A stretch of 29,913 bases of DNA from CF-72 sp051006215 (GTDB lineage: Bacteria; Chloroflexota; UBA6077; CF-72). The stretch is from contig JBPCIO010000069.1 of assembly GCA_051006215.1 (NCBI GenBank), forward strand, positions 1 through 29,913, read 5' to 3'. The notes beneath the pieces were generated by a model that worked only from the letters and a program-made list of their open reading frames with translations, had not been told where the DNA came from and ran no database searches. Every line of letters begins with the position of its first letter. Position 1 is the stretch's first letter. Positions 1 through 7,397 of the stretch are shown one piece after another. A program made the position numbers and the translations under genes.

Positions 1-370
1 ACATGCGCTGGCCCACACCAGCCAGCATCCCGCCGACCTGTCCATCGCCGTCGACACGGACCCGCGTTCCCTCGCCCTCGGGCTCCAAACTGATCTTGGC
101 CGCGCCTTTGACGAAGCCTGGGCCGCCGCTGCCTTCGACCAACAGCGTGTATGCGTTGGGCGGGGCTTTGTCCGCAATGGCCACTTTGCTCTTATAGGTG
201 CCCTTAATCGCGGCGACGCCAACCTTCAGGACGGCATCGAAATGGTCTGGGCTGGTCTCGTTCAGCGACTCCACGCCTGGGATACATGTGCGCAGCGACT
301 CCGGATCCAGCATCAGATCCCAGACCTGCTGCGGCTGGCCTGGAAAGGTGTATGTGCCTTCGACCTTCAT
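1..370 (-). CDS. CoxG-like SRPBCC-fold protein (C-terminus off the left edge)
   Basis: Reading leftwards from an ATG at 370, the frame is open to the window edge (about 123 codons). It begins MKVEGTYTFPGQ and continues with VWDLMLDPESL, a CIPGVESL segment and later GPGFVKGAAKISLEP. This is the pattern of the CO dehydrogenase subunit G (CoxG) family, a START/SRPBCC-like small-ligand or membrane-association fold. CoxG proteins are linked to maturation or membrane anchoring of molybdenum hydroxylases of the CoxMSL type, but no such genes are in view here, so the partner is unknown. The frame is clean but truncated by the window. A TACGAT hexamer 8 nt upstream of the ATG could be its -10 box. The family call is firm; the physiological role is open. 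Confidence 0.8.
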   Translation of the reverse strand, partial: MKVEGTYTFPGQPQQVWDLMLDPESLRTCIPGVESLNETSPDHFDAVLKVGVAAIKGTYKSKVAIADKAPPNAYTLLVEGSGGPGFVKGAAKISLEPEGEGTRVRVDGDGQVGGMLAGVGQRM

Positions 371-378
371 GCTTCAAG

Positions 379-384
379 ATCGTA
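379..384 (-). promoter_or_regulatory. Candidate -10 box for the CoxG-like gene
   Basis: On the minus strand TACGAT (a TANNNT match) is followed by 8 nt and then the ATG at 370, so the transcript would be leaderless or nearly so. No convincing -35 is visible. It lies back to back with the -10 candidate of the divergent winged-helix gene. Confidence 0.35.
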
Positions 385-389
385 CCCGG

Positions 390-395
390 CATACT
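390..395 (+). promoter_or_regulatory. Candidate -10 box for the winged-helix gene
   Basis: CATACT lies 7 nt before a GTG at 403, the usual distance from a -10 box to a transcription start. That would make the GTG the first codon of a leaderless mRNA. It was used, with homology, to choose the start of the downstream gene. No clear -35. Confidence 0.35.
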
Positions 396-402
396 GACCA
401 GC

Positions 403-1587
403 GTGGGCGCCAAACCCGTGTTGAATACCGCGCAGCGCCAGACGCGACTTGGCCGACGCCACCATCTGGCGTCCGCCGCTCGCGCCGCCAGCGCCGTCGA
501 GGTGGCTGACGGAATCGTCGGACTGCACGCCACCGACCCAGCCACTGTCTACCTATCGCTGTTCGCGCGCTCGCAACATCCCTCAGTCGCACAAGTCGAA
601 AGCGCACTGTACGAAGACAAGACCCTTCTGCGCATGCTCGGAATGCGGCGCACCATGTTCGTGGTCCCCACCGAGTTTGCACCCGTGGTCCAGGCGGCAT
701 GCACCCGGACAATCGCGTCTCGGGAGCGGCGTCGGAGTATCCAGTTGTTTGGTCCGGCTGGGCTCGCCGATGACACCCCCACCTGGCTAGCAGCCGTCGA
801 GGAGCAGACATTCGAGGCGCTTGCAAAGCGTGGCAAGGCTACCGCTCACCAGCTTGCCGAAGACATTCCAGCCTTGAAGAGGCAAGTTCAGGTGTCCCCG
901 GGGAAGAGCTATGCCGGCGTGATCAGCGTTTGTAGTCGAGTCTTGTTCCAGCTCTCGGCTGACGGCCGCATCGTTCGCGGCCGGCCGCGGGGAACGTGGA
1001 TCAGCGGCCAATACCACTGGTCGCCAGCGACCACCTGGCTGCGTGGCGGCCTGCCCGAGATCTCGCCTCCAACGGCCCAGGCAGCCTTGATCGCTAGCTG
1101 GTTACGACGTTTTGGGCCAGGCACGCTGGCTGATCTCAGATGGTGGACAGGGCTGACACTGGGGGAGGTGCAACGGGCGCTCCAGGCCGTGCAGGCAGTC
1201 GAGGTTCATCTGGACGAGGCATCCGGGTGGATCATGGAGGATGATCTCCACGCAGAAGCTCCCTGCGAGCCCTGGGTTGGCCTGTTGCCAGCCCTCGACC
1301 CTACACCCATGGGATACGTCGACCGAGCCTGGTTTCTGGGCGGCCATGGCACCTCAATCTTCGACCACACCGGCAATATTGGACCGAGCGTCTGGTGCGA
1401 CGGCCGCATCGTGGGAGGCTGGGCACACCGCAAGGATGGGACGATCGCGTACAAGCTGCTGGAAGACGTCGGCGCCGAGGCCGAACGCGTACTTGAGTCG
1501 GCGGCGCACGATCTGGGCATGTTGCTTGGCCCAGTGCGCGTGACACCACGCTTCCGCACTCCACTCGAACGCGAGCTGTCGGCCTGA
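403..1587 (+). CDS. Winged-helix DNA-binding protein, HTH_42 / AlkZ (YcaQ)-like
   Basis: The protein of about 394 aa belongs to the HTH_42 (formerly DUF1006) family, whose best-known members AlkZ and YcaQ are DNA glycosylases that unhook bulky or crosslinked alkylated bases; the subfamily seen here is mostly uncharacterised. Near the N-terminus it has the run RLGRRHHL, then GLHATDPATVYLS and MLGMRRTMFVVP, typical of the actinobacterial/Chloroflexi 'winged helix DNA-binding domain-containing protein' group. The frame opens further upstream, at an ATG at 286, but that part overlaps the divergent CoxG gene and does not resemble the family. GTG 403 is preferred because of the CATACT hexamer 7 nt upstream; GTG 418 is possible. 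The stop overlaps the next frame. The DNA-repair function is inferred from the family only. Confidence 0.75.
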   Translation: MGAKPVLNTAQRQTRLGRRHHLASAARAASAVEVADGIVGLHATDPATVYLSLFARSQHPSVAQVESALYEDKTLLRMLGMRRTMFVVPTEFAPVVQAACTRTIASRERRRSIQLFGPAGLADDTPTWLAAVEEQTFEALAKRGKATAHQLAEDIPALKRQVQVSPGKSYAGVISVCSRVLFQLSADGRIVRGRPRGTWISGQYHWSPATTWLRGGLPEISPPTAQAALIASWLRRFGPGTLADLRWWTGLTLGEVQRALQAVQAVEVHLDEASGWIMEDDLHAEAPCEPWVGLLPALDPTPMGYVDRAWFLGGHGTSIFDHTGNIGPSVWCDGRIVGGWAHRKDGTIAYKLLEDVGAEAERVLESAAHDLGMLLGPVRVTPRFRTPLERELSA

Positions 1588-2186
1588 GACGCTATTTCCG
1601 CCGCCGCGTCATCTTCGGTGCTGCAGGGCTTGCGGCGCTGGCTGCCTGGTTCTTGAACGCTGGCACACTGTTGATAAGTGCCGATACGCCGCAGCCGAGC
1701 GACGTCATCGTCGTGCTGGCCGGCAACGCCCCCGACCGGCTACTGCATGCCGAAGAGCTTCGCGCGCAGGACTATGCACATGTGGTGCTGGTCTCGAACG
1801 AGCGGGTTCACACGCACGGACTCGAGACCACGTGGCTCGCGCTGCATCGGGCCGGCATCGCGGCGCCTGAGCTGGCGTCTGAGGCGCTGATCGTGCTGGA
1901 CGACCCGCCACCCGAAAGCACCATCGACGAGGCCCGCCGTGGCGCCGACATTCTGGCGAGCCGCCATCTACATTCCGCGCTATTGGTTACTGACGCATTC
2001 CATTCGCGGCGGGCCGGCATGCTTTTTCGGGCGGCTTTCGCTCGGCGCGGCATAAGCGTGCGCTCGACGCCTGCCTCCGACACACTCGACCTGGCTCACT
2101 GGTGGTCCCATCCCGCCGCCGCGCGGCACGTTGCCGAAGAGTGGACGAAGCTGGCCTGGTACCTCGTGCAGGGTGCGTACTGGTAG
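1584..2186 (+). CDS. YdcF-like (DUF218) membrane-anchored protein
   Basis: The core has the DUF218/YdcF signature: SDVIVVLAGNAPDRLLHAEEL near the start, the acidic ESTIDEA motif, and LLVTDAFHSRRAGM in the C-terminal half. YdcF-family proteins (SanA, ElyC and relatives) are envelope-associated and bind nucleotides or act in cell-wall metabolism; the substrate here is unknown. The first conventional start is TTG 1653, but the frame is open upstream and encodes RRYFRRRVIFGAAGLAALAAW, a positively charged stretch plus a membrane helix such as the family normally carries. The only possible initiator that includes it is CTG 1584, which overlaps the TGA of the upstream gene as CTGA. The longer form (about 200 aa) is reported on that basis; the shorter form would be 177 aa. 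Confidence 0.7.
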   Translation: MRRYFRRRVIFGAAGLAALAAWFLNAGTLLISADTPQPSDVIVVLAGNAPDRLLHAEELRAQDYAHVVLVSNERVHTHGLETTWLALHRAGIAAPELASEALIVLDDPPPESTIDEARRGADILASRHLHSALLVTDAFHSRRAGMLFRAAFARRGISVRSTPASDTLDLAHWWSHPAAARHVAEEWTKLAWYLVQGAYW

Positions 2187-2199
2187 CGTCTCGCGCGAC

Positions 2200-3258
2200 T
2201 CAGGCAGCCGCTGTTTGCTCCGCTGCGCAACGGAGTAACCCAAACACCGACTGTTCCTCGTCGCTCAGATCGCCTACAGGTTTGAGTTCCGCGATGCCCG
2301 CTTCGGGTGCCAGCGAACCTTCGAGGTAGGCGTTCAGCACGACCGGATGGATGTACGCTTTGCGACACACCGCCGGGGTGTTCCCCAACTCCTGGGCAAC
2401 GCTCTTGATGGCGCCGGACACGAGCCGCTTGCCCGCGGTTGTCGAGCTCGGAGATTCGCACATTCTGAGGTAGCGCAGCGCCAGCACCGTGCCGTTCCAG
2501 GTGCGAAAGTCCTTGGCCGTAAACTCACCCCCGCTGATCTGACGCAGGTACTCGTTCACGTCTGAGGATCCCACGGAATGCCGGTTTCCCTCCTCGTCGA
2601 GGTACTGGAACAGTTCCTGGCCCGGAATCTCCTGGCATTGTTTGACAATGCGAGCCAGGCGCCTGTCGCTCAGTTTGATGCTGTGCTGCCGACCGCTCTT
2701 GCCTTTGAATTCGAACCGAACCGTGCCACCCTCGATGCGCGCGTGGCGATCAAGCATCGTCGTGAGTCCGAATGACCGGTTCTGGCGTCGATACTCCTCG
2801 TTACCGATTCGAATCGACGTCTCTTCAAGCAGGCGCACGAGCGTTGCGAGGACCTTGGTGCGCGGAATACCTCGCTGAGCGAGGTCGTCCATGACGTGGT
2901 GGCGGATGCCCGGCAACGCCTGAGCAAACGCCGCCAGACGCTCATACTTCGCCGCGTCGCGCACCTCGCGCCAGCGCGGGTGGTAGTGGTATTGCTTACG
3001 TCCTCGAGCGTCACGACCGGTGGCCTGGATATGGCCATCCGGGTCGGTGCAAATCCACACGTCGCTCCACGCGGGTGGGATCGCCAGGGACCTGATGCGC
3101 TGTATCGTGCGCGCATCTCGTATGCGCTGACCGTCCGCTCCGAGGTAGCTGAAGGCCGCGCCAGCGCGTTTGCGCCGAATGCCTGGACCATCGTCGTCGA
3201 CATACCGCAATCCAGCCATTGTGGCCGAGTCGACGGAGTTCGCCGATTCGACAGTCAT
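2200..3258 (-). CDS. DNA topoisomerase IB (poxvirus/bacterial type)
   Basis: Relaxes supercoiled DNA through a transient 3'-phosphotyrosyl link. The whole family pattern is visible: LRYVDDDGPGIRRKRAG at the N-terminus, IPPAWSDVWIC and ATGRDARGRKQYHYHP in the cap region, RIGNEEY, FGLTTM, FEFKGKSG, KDFRTWNGT, and the nucleophile tyrosine in RKAYIHP. In the 352-aa form the likely catalytic residues are Arg150, Lys185 or 187, Arg252 and Tyr302, all present. The frame continues upstream in low-complexity sequence that is antisense to the next gene, so the start lies between codons at 3318, 3303, 3258 and 3219. ATG 3258 is chosen as a short extension before the conserved block; no ribosome-binding site decides it. 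The enzyme looks complete. Confidence 0.92.
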   Translation of the reverse strand: MTVESANSVDSATMAGLRYVDDDGPGIRRKRAGAAFSYLGADGQRIRDARTIQRIRSLAIPPAWSDVWICTDPDGHIQATGRDARGRKQYHYHPRWREVRDAAKYERLAAFAQALPGIRHHVMDDLAQRGIPRTKVLATLVRLLEETSIRIGNEEYRRQNRSFGLTTMLDRHARIEGGTVRFEFKGKSGRQHSIKLSDRRLARIVKQCQEIPGQELFQYLDEEGNRHSVGSSDVNEYLRQISGGEFTAKDFRTWNGTVLALRYLRMCESPSSTTAGKRLVSGAIKSVAQELGNTPAVCRKAYIHPVVLNAYLEGSLAPEAGIAELKPVGDLSDEEQSVFGLLRCAAEQTAAA

Positions 3259-3316
3259 CGCCGCGTCAAACGCAAAGTGCGTGCCGCGGCACACCGACTG
3301 CATGTCTTGTGCGGCC

Positions 3317-3589
3317 ATGGACCGACGCGATGATGTACAGCCCGACCGCGATGCGGGCCTTACCACCGAACCTGGTGAGCCCGCCAGCGAGGAGGAGACC
3401 CATGCGACCACCGCCGGAGCAGTTGCTGCCGGCGCGGTAACTGGCGGCGTGATCGGCTTGACCGGCGGCCCTCTTGGCGCCGCGCTTGGCGCTGTCGGGG
3501 GGGCGATCGTTGCCGCCGCAGCCGAGCGCATGATGCACGGCGGCGACGACGACGCCGAGACGACCCACTCCGAGGCGTCACACCGCTAG
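3317..3589 (+). CDS. Small glycine-zipper membrane protein
   Basis: A 90-aa protein with an acidic N-terminal third (several Asp/Glu), then a hydrophobic Gly/Ala-rich stretch with repeated GxxxG spacing (AAGAVTGGVIGLTGG, GAALGAVGGAIVAA), then a short acidic and His-containing tail. Glycine zippers of this kind make membrane-spanning helical hairpins or oligomers and occur in many small stress or envelope proteins; no specific function can be assigned. The ATG at 3317 overlaps the most upstream candidate ATG of the divergent topoisomerase, and the stop is 14 nt before the haemoglobin gene on the same strand, so the two may be co-transcribed. Codon usage resembles its neighbours. Coding status is likely but rests on composition. 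Confidence 0.6.
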   Translation: MDRRDDVQPDRDAGLTTEPGEPASEEETHATTAGAVAAGAVTGGVIGLTGGPLGAALGAVGGAIVAAAAERMMHGGDDDAETTHSEASHR

Positions 3590-3603
3590 AGTTGGGCTGA
3601 GCG

Positions 3604-3999
3604 ATGTTCGTTCACGTCGAGACTCAAGGGCAGACCCTCTACGAGCGGGTCGGAGGTGAGGAGTACTTCATCTCCCTGGTGGATCGCTTCTACGCCGGCG
3701 TCGAGGATGACCCGCTGGTCCGCTCGCTGTATCCGCAGGATCTCGGTCCGCCGAAACGACACCTGGCCTTGTTCCTGGTGCAGTACTGGGGCGGCCCACG
3801 AACCTACGCCGAGGAGCGAGGCCACCCCCGGCTGCGCATGCGGCACTTCCCATTCCGCATAGGCCAGCCGGAACGTGACGCGTGGCTGCTGCATATGCTC
3901 GCCGCGGTCCAGGCAAGCGGCGCCTCAACCGCAGACGCTGACGAGCTCGCCGCCTACTTTCAGACAGCAGCCAGCTCTTTGATCAACCAGCCCGGTTAG
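3604..3999 (+). CDS. Truncated (2/2) haemoglobin, group II (GlbO-like)
   Basis: A 131-aa haem protein of the truncated haemoglobin family, likely binding O2 or handling NO and peroxide in the cytoplasm. TLYERVGGEEYF opens the fold, FYAGVEDDPLVRSLYP gives the B helix with Tyr30 at the B10 position, RHFPF holds the proximal (F8) His81, and Trp94 in the following DAWLLHM fits the G8 Trp diagnostic of group II. Length is normal. Its TAG stop shares four bases with the stop of the convergent HesB-like gene. It follows the glycine-zipper gene by 14 nt. Family and group are well supported; the physiological ligand is not known from sequence. Confidence 0.92.
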   Translation: MFVHVETQGQTLYERVGGEEYFISLVDRFYAGVEDDPLVRSLYPQDLGPPKRHLALFLVQYWGGPRTYAEERGHPRLRMRHFPFRIGQPERDAWLLHMLAAVQASGASTADADELAAYFQTAASSLINQPG

Positions 4000-4280
4000 C
4001 CTGGGGCGTCGCGGAGTGTGAACTCCGGCTTGGGTGTACCGCTACGCGAGCAGAAATCCAGTACCCGTCCAGCAAGCCTGACCGACACTGGCGGATCCAT
4101 GATCACCAGTACCGCTTTCGCATGCCGAATGACAGCGTCACCTAAATGGGGCGCGTCGATCGCCATTTTCAGGCTGCCCAGCTCGTCGACGCGGAGCCGC
4201 ACGCCTTGTCGAGGCAGCGCGGCATGGTAGCTGAGAAGCCGGCGCAGCTCGGTGCTGGCGGCGTCCGTAATCGTCACCAT
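3996..4280 (-). CDS. HesB/IscA-like protein lacking the cluster-binding cysteines
   Basis: A 94-aa protein whose layout matches the HesB/IscA fold: VTITDAASTELRRLL at the start, a VRLRVDELGS strand, then AVLVIMDPPVSVRLAGRVLDF, which corresponds to the 'vlvDp.s...L.G..iDy' core of A-type Fe-S carriers. The usual CGCSG-like and C-terminal CxC cysteines are missing; only one Cys (in DFCSRSG) remains. It is therefore unlikely to carry a cluster the way IscA does, and may be a structural relative of unknown role. It starts at ATG 4280 and ends convergently against the truncated haemoglobin with a 4-nt overlap. The fold assignment is by eye and needs a profile search. Confidence 0.6.
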   Translation of the reverse strand: MVTITDAASTELRRLLSYHAALPRQGVRLRVDELGSLKMAIDAPHLGDAVIRHAKAVLVIMDPPVSVRLAGRVLDFCSRSGTPKPEFTLRDAPG

Positions 4281-4303
4281 GGCAGGTCGCCTTCGCCGGG
4301 CGC

Positions 4304-4522
4304 CTAGCGGTACCGGTAACTCACGCGGCCTCGACTGAGATCGTACGGGCTCATCTGCACCTGCACCCGATCTCCAAGCAAGATCCGAATACGAAAACGG
4401 CGCATCCGACCGCCCGTATAGGCCAACAACTCGTGCCCATTGTCGAGGCGCACCGTAAATTGTGAGTTTGGCAACGCATCGATCACCGTGCCATCCATCT
4501 CGACCGCATCACCCTTTGGCAT
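4304..4522 (-). CDS. infA: Translation initiation factor IF-1
   Basis: A 72-aa OB-fold protein that binds the ribosomal A site during initiation. The sequence has the family landmarks EMDGTVIDALPNSQFTVRLDNGHELLAY, GRMRRFRIRILLGDRVQVQMSPYDLSRGRVSYR. Length equals the family norm when the ATG at 4522 is used; a GGTGG Shine-Dalgarno-like run lies 9 nt upstream. A TTG three codons earlier is in frame but would sit directly on that run. It stands apart from ribosomal-protein genes, and the tRNA-Asn gene lies immediately upstream on the same strand. Confidence 0.95.
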   Translation of the reverse strand: MPKGDAVEMDGTVIDALPNSQFTVRLDNGHELLAYTGGRMRRFRIRILLGDRVQVQMSPYDLSRGRVSYRYR

Positions 4523-4585
4523 AACAATCAACCACCATTTTGCATAGGCTCCTCACAGCGCACATTTGCAGTCCAACCCAGCGGG

Positions 4586-4657
4586 CTCCGCGACCAGGAT
4601 TCGAACCTGGAACCTACCGGTTAACAGCCGGACGCTCTACCGTTGAGCTATCGCGGA
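4586..4657 (-). tRNA. tRNA-Asn (GUU)
   Basis: On the minus strand a full cloverleaf can be drawn: acceptor TCCGCGA/TCGCGGA, D-arm GCTC...GAGC, anticodon loop CTGTTAA with anticodon GTT, T-arm CCAGG-TTCGAAT-CCTGG and discriminator G. The outermost anticodon-stem pair (27-43) is a U-U mismatch. CCA is not encoded. Confidence 0.95.
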
Positions 4658-4747
4658 ATGGGGACGGTCCTAGACTGTTTGCATCTAGCACAGTCGGGAC
4701 ACCCATCCAACCAAGTGTACGAAAGCGTATCTCGAGGTGCCAACGGA

Positions 4748-5548
4748 TTGCTGGTTCACGACGTGGTCGAGCTCCTGTCGAGCGGGCGCGCGGGGCTGGT
4801 GAGCGATGTCGATGGCACGATCAGCCCGATCGCGGCAACGCCCGAGGACGCCCGCGTCTCGCCCATCGCGCGCGAAGCGCTGGGCATCCTTCGGCACAAG
4901 CTGACGCTGGTGGCGGTGGTGTCAGGCCGCACCGCGGCTGAGGCGCGCGCCATGGTGGGCGTCGACGGGATCACCTGCATCGGCAACCACGGCTTCGAGA
5001 TGCTCACCGAGAGCGGACGCGACCCGGACATCGTGCCCGCCGCTCGACCCTGGGTTCCACGCATAGCCGCTGTCCTTGCTCGCGCGCGCACTCAGATCCG
5101 ACAACCCGGCATCATGCTCGAGAACAAGGGCGCAACCGCCAGCCTGCACTACCGCGGGGCGACCGACCCCGAAGCAGCCCGACACGAGCTCCTGGAGCTT
5201 CTGCTGCAGACTGCAGTTCCGACCGGGTTGCGCTTCGAAGAAGGCCGCATGGTGTTCAATCTGTTGCCGCCGCTGGATGTCTCGAAGGGTTCGGCTGTGA
5301 AGCGGCTTGCGGCCGAGTGGCAGCTGGATCGGCTGGTCTATCTAGGCGACGACGAAACTGATGCGGATGCGTTCCAAGCCCTGCACGAGCTGCGTCAGAG
5401 CGGGGAGGCCCGCACCCTCAGCATCGCTGTCGTCGGCAGCGAAACGCCTGCCAGAGTCCGTGACCTCGCCGATGCCACGCTGCCCTCGGTCCAGGCGGTG
5501 GCCCAATTGCTGGCATGTGTAGCTGAGCTGTTCAAGTCCGAGTGCTAG
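4748..5548 (+). CDS. otsB: Trehalose-phosphatase (OtsB), HAD superfamily
   Basis: Hydrolyses trehalose 6-phosphate to trehalose, the last step of the OtsA/OtsB route to this osmolyte and stress protectant. HAD motif I is LVSDVDGTISPIA (Asp20 nucleophile, Asp22 acid/base in the 266-aa form), motif II is VVSGR, and motif III/IV is YLGDDETDADAF near the C-terminus. The lid region contains GNHGFEM and LENKGATASLHYR, characteristic of trehalose-phosphatases. The frame is open back to 4643, but that start lies inside the tRNA; ATG 4658 directly abuts the tRNA. TTG 4748 is preferred because GAGGTG lies 8 nt upstream and the product then begins at the usual distance from motif I. No OtsA is visible in the window. 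Confidence 0.88.
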   Translation: MLVHDVVELLSSGRAGLVSDVDGTISPIAATPEDARVSPIAREALGILRHKLTLVAVVSGRTAAEARAMVGVDGITCIGNHGFEMLTESGRDPDIVPAARPWVPRIAAVLARARTQIRQPGIMLENKGATASLHYRGATDPEAARHELLELLLQTAVPTGLRFEEGRMVFNLLPPLDVSKGSAVKRLAAEWQLDRLVYLGDDETDADAFQALHELRQSGEARTLSIAVVGSETPARVRDLADATLPSVQAVAQLLACVAELFKSEC

Positions 5549-5590
5549 GATGGACCGAGAGCCCCACCAGCGGGATTCGGAGAACACCCA

Positions 5591-6214
5591 ATGGCTAAAG
5601 ACGCGCACACCATCTCGAGCGCAGCAAACCCCGGCCCAGAGGCCGGCGGTGGCGAACTCACCGGGATGCGCGTCGCCGTCCTCGCGGAGACGCTGTACGA
5701 GGACCTCGAGCTGTGGTACCCGTATTACCGTTTGCGCGAAGCCGGCGCGGACGTGTTCGTGGTCGGCTCGGGCAGCGCCGAAACCTACCAGAGCAAGCAC
5801 GGCTATCCGGTCACGGTCGACGCTGAATCGGACACCGTAACTGCTTCTCAGTTCGATGGCGTGATCATTCCCGGCGGCTACAGTCCGGACTACATGCGCC
5901 GCTCTCCAAGCATGGTCAAACTGGTCCGCGAAGCGCACGAGCAGGGCAAGGTGGTCGCAGCAATTTGCCACGCCGGCTGGATGCTGGCGTCGGCCAACAT
6001 AGTGCGCGGCAAGACGGCTACCAGCTACCGCAGCATCAAGGATGACATGGTCAACGCCGGCGCGACGTGGGTTGATCGCGAAGTCGTCAGGGATGGGACG
6101 CTGGTCACCTCCCGCTGCCCGGCCGACTTGCCTGCCTTCATGCGTACGATCATCGCCGCCCTGCGCGAGCGTCGCGGGGCAGACGTGGGCGAGCTCCTGG
6201 CTCTGGCCCGATAG
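5591..6214 (+). CDS. DJ-1/PfpI family protein (protease/deglycase-like)
   Basis: A 207-aa class I glutamine-amidotransferase-like protein of the PfpI/YhbO group, reported in other bacteria as intracellular proteases or as protein/glyoxal deglycases. MRVAVLAETLYEDLELWYPYYRL contains the conserved acidic residue, IIPGGYSPDYMRRS precedes the nucleophile elbow, and the elbow AAICHAGWMLASA contains the candidate catalytic Cys126 and His127. The C-terminus has the usual DGTLVTSRCPADLPAFM segment. About 25 N-terminal residues precede the domain. A GGAG ribosome-binding site lies 8 nt before the ATG. The downstream phosphofructokinase begins just after its stop, so the two are probably co-transcribed, with trehalose-phosphatase 42 nt upstream. 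Confidence 0.9.
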   Translation: MAKDAHTISSAANPGPEAGGGELTGMRVAVLAETLYEDLELWYPYYRLREAGADVFVVGSGSAETYQSKHGYPVTVDAESDTVTASQFDGVIIPGGYSPDYMRRSPSMVKLVREAHEQGKVVAAICHAGWMLASANIVRGKTATSYRSIKDDMVNAGATWVDREVVRDGTLVTSRCPADLPAFMRTIIAALRERRGADVGELLALAR

Positions 6215-6224
6215 CGGTCGGCCC

Positions 6225-7397
6225 CTGCAGACCCTTTTGATCGGCCAGTCGGGCGGACCGACAGCCGTGATCAATGCTAGCCTCGCGGGTGCCATCCGTC
6301 AGGCGCGCTCAGAGGGGTTTCAGCGGGTACTGGGCATGCGGAATGGCGTGCAGGGCGCCCTGCAGGGCCGCCTGCTCGACTTTTCGGACGTTGACGATCA
6401 AGCGCTGGAGCGCCTGCAGCAGACACCATCGGCCGCACTCGGCTCGTGCCGCTACAAGCTACGCCCTGGCGACGCGGAACGGCTGGTTGGGTTATGTAAA
6501 CGGGAACGCGTGGATGCGTTCGTCTACATCGGCGGCAACGATTCCGCGGACACGTCGCGGCAGGTAGCGCTGGCAGCCGATGCGGCTGGTCTCGATGTCC
6601 GGGTTGTTGGCGTGCCCAAGACAGTTGACAACGACCTGCCAGTCACCGACCACTGTCCCGGCTACGGCAGCGCCGCCCGCTTCGTGGCCCAGGTCACCCG
6701 CGAGACGGCTCTCGACACCCTGGCGATGCGCGCAACTGACCCAATTCGGCTGATCGAAGTCATGGGCCGGGATGCCGGATGGCTCGCCGCTGCAGCCTGG
6801 CTGGCCAAGGCTGGTCCTGAGGACGCGCCCCACCTGGTCTATGTCCCAGAGCGGCCCCACCAGATCGAGCGGATCGTGTCTGACGTCCGCGAGGTATATG
6901 CGGCGCTGGGGTGGTGTGTGATTGTGTTGTGTGAGAACCAGCCGACTCCTGACGGGCGGGTCATCGGCGCGGTGGGCGATCCGCGCTGGGTGGACGCGTT
7001 TGGGCATGCGTACTTCGACAGCCCTGCCCAGGCACTCTCGCAGCGCCTGCAGGCCGAGATGGGCGTGCGCGCCCGCTTTGACAAGCCGGGCACCATCCAG
7101 CGCATGGCAACCGGGTATGGCTCGAGCACGGATCGGGCCGAAGCCGAACTGGTCGGCCGCGCGGCGGTGACGCTGGCGACCGCGGGTACCTCAGGCGTCA
7201 TGGTGACCCTTGAGCGCCAGCTCGAGCCCGGGTATGGGGTGCGCACAGGGACCACGGCCCTGGAGATCGTCGCCAATCAGCAGAAGCGGCTTCCGGCGGC
7301 GTTCATAGCCACACGCGGCAACGCCATGACGGAGGCGTTCGTGACGTACGCCACACCTTTAATCGGCGAGGCGCTGCCCGTTTTCCTGCAACTCTAG
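6225..7397 (+). CDS. PPi-type 6-phosphofructokinase
   Basis: Phosphorylates fructose 6-phosphate in glycolysis, reversibly if PPi is the donor. LLIGQSGGPTAVINASL is the first strand and loop, IGGNDSADT the nucleotide/PPi loop and VPKTVDNDLP the catalytic loop. The Asn-Asp in GGND and the Lys before TVDND (about residue 132) are typical of PPi-dependent rather than ATP-dependent enzymes. Later EVMGRDAGWLAA and the C-terminal substrate-binding part are intact. The start is uncertain: no ATG or GTG exists that fits. CTG 6225 gives MQTLLIGQSGG, the expected N-terminus; TTG 6237 would remove most of the first strand. The stop shares four bases with the stop of convergent pspA. Donor specificity is an inference from two motifs. 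Confidence 0.85.
   Translation: MQTLLIGQSGGPTAVINASLAGAIRQARSEGFQRVLGMRNGVQGALQGRLLDFSDVDDQALERLQQTPSAALGSCRYKLRPGDAERLVGLCKRERVDAFVYIGGNDSADTSRQVALAADAAGLDVRVVGVPKTVDNDLPVTDHCPGYGSAARFVAQVTRETALDTLAMRATDPIRLIEVMGRDAGWLAAAAWLAKAGPEDAPHLVYVPERPHQIERIVSDVREVYAALGWCVIVLCENQPTPDGRVIGAVGDPRWVDAFGHAYFDSPAQALSQRLQAEMGVRARFDKPGTIQRMATGYGSSTDRAEAELVGRAAVTLATAGTSGVMVTLERQLEPGYGVRTGTTALEIVANQQKRLPAAFIATRGNAMTEAFVTYATPLIGEALPVFLQL

Noticed and set aside
5342..6295. 317-codon minus-strand frame opposite otsB and the DJ-1/PfpI gene
   Set aside because: Antisense shadow: both plus-strand genes have complete active-site motifs, and this product resembles no family.
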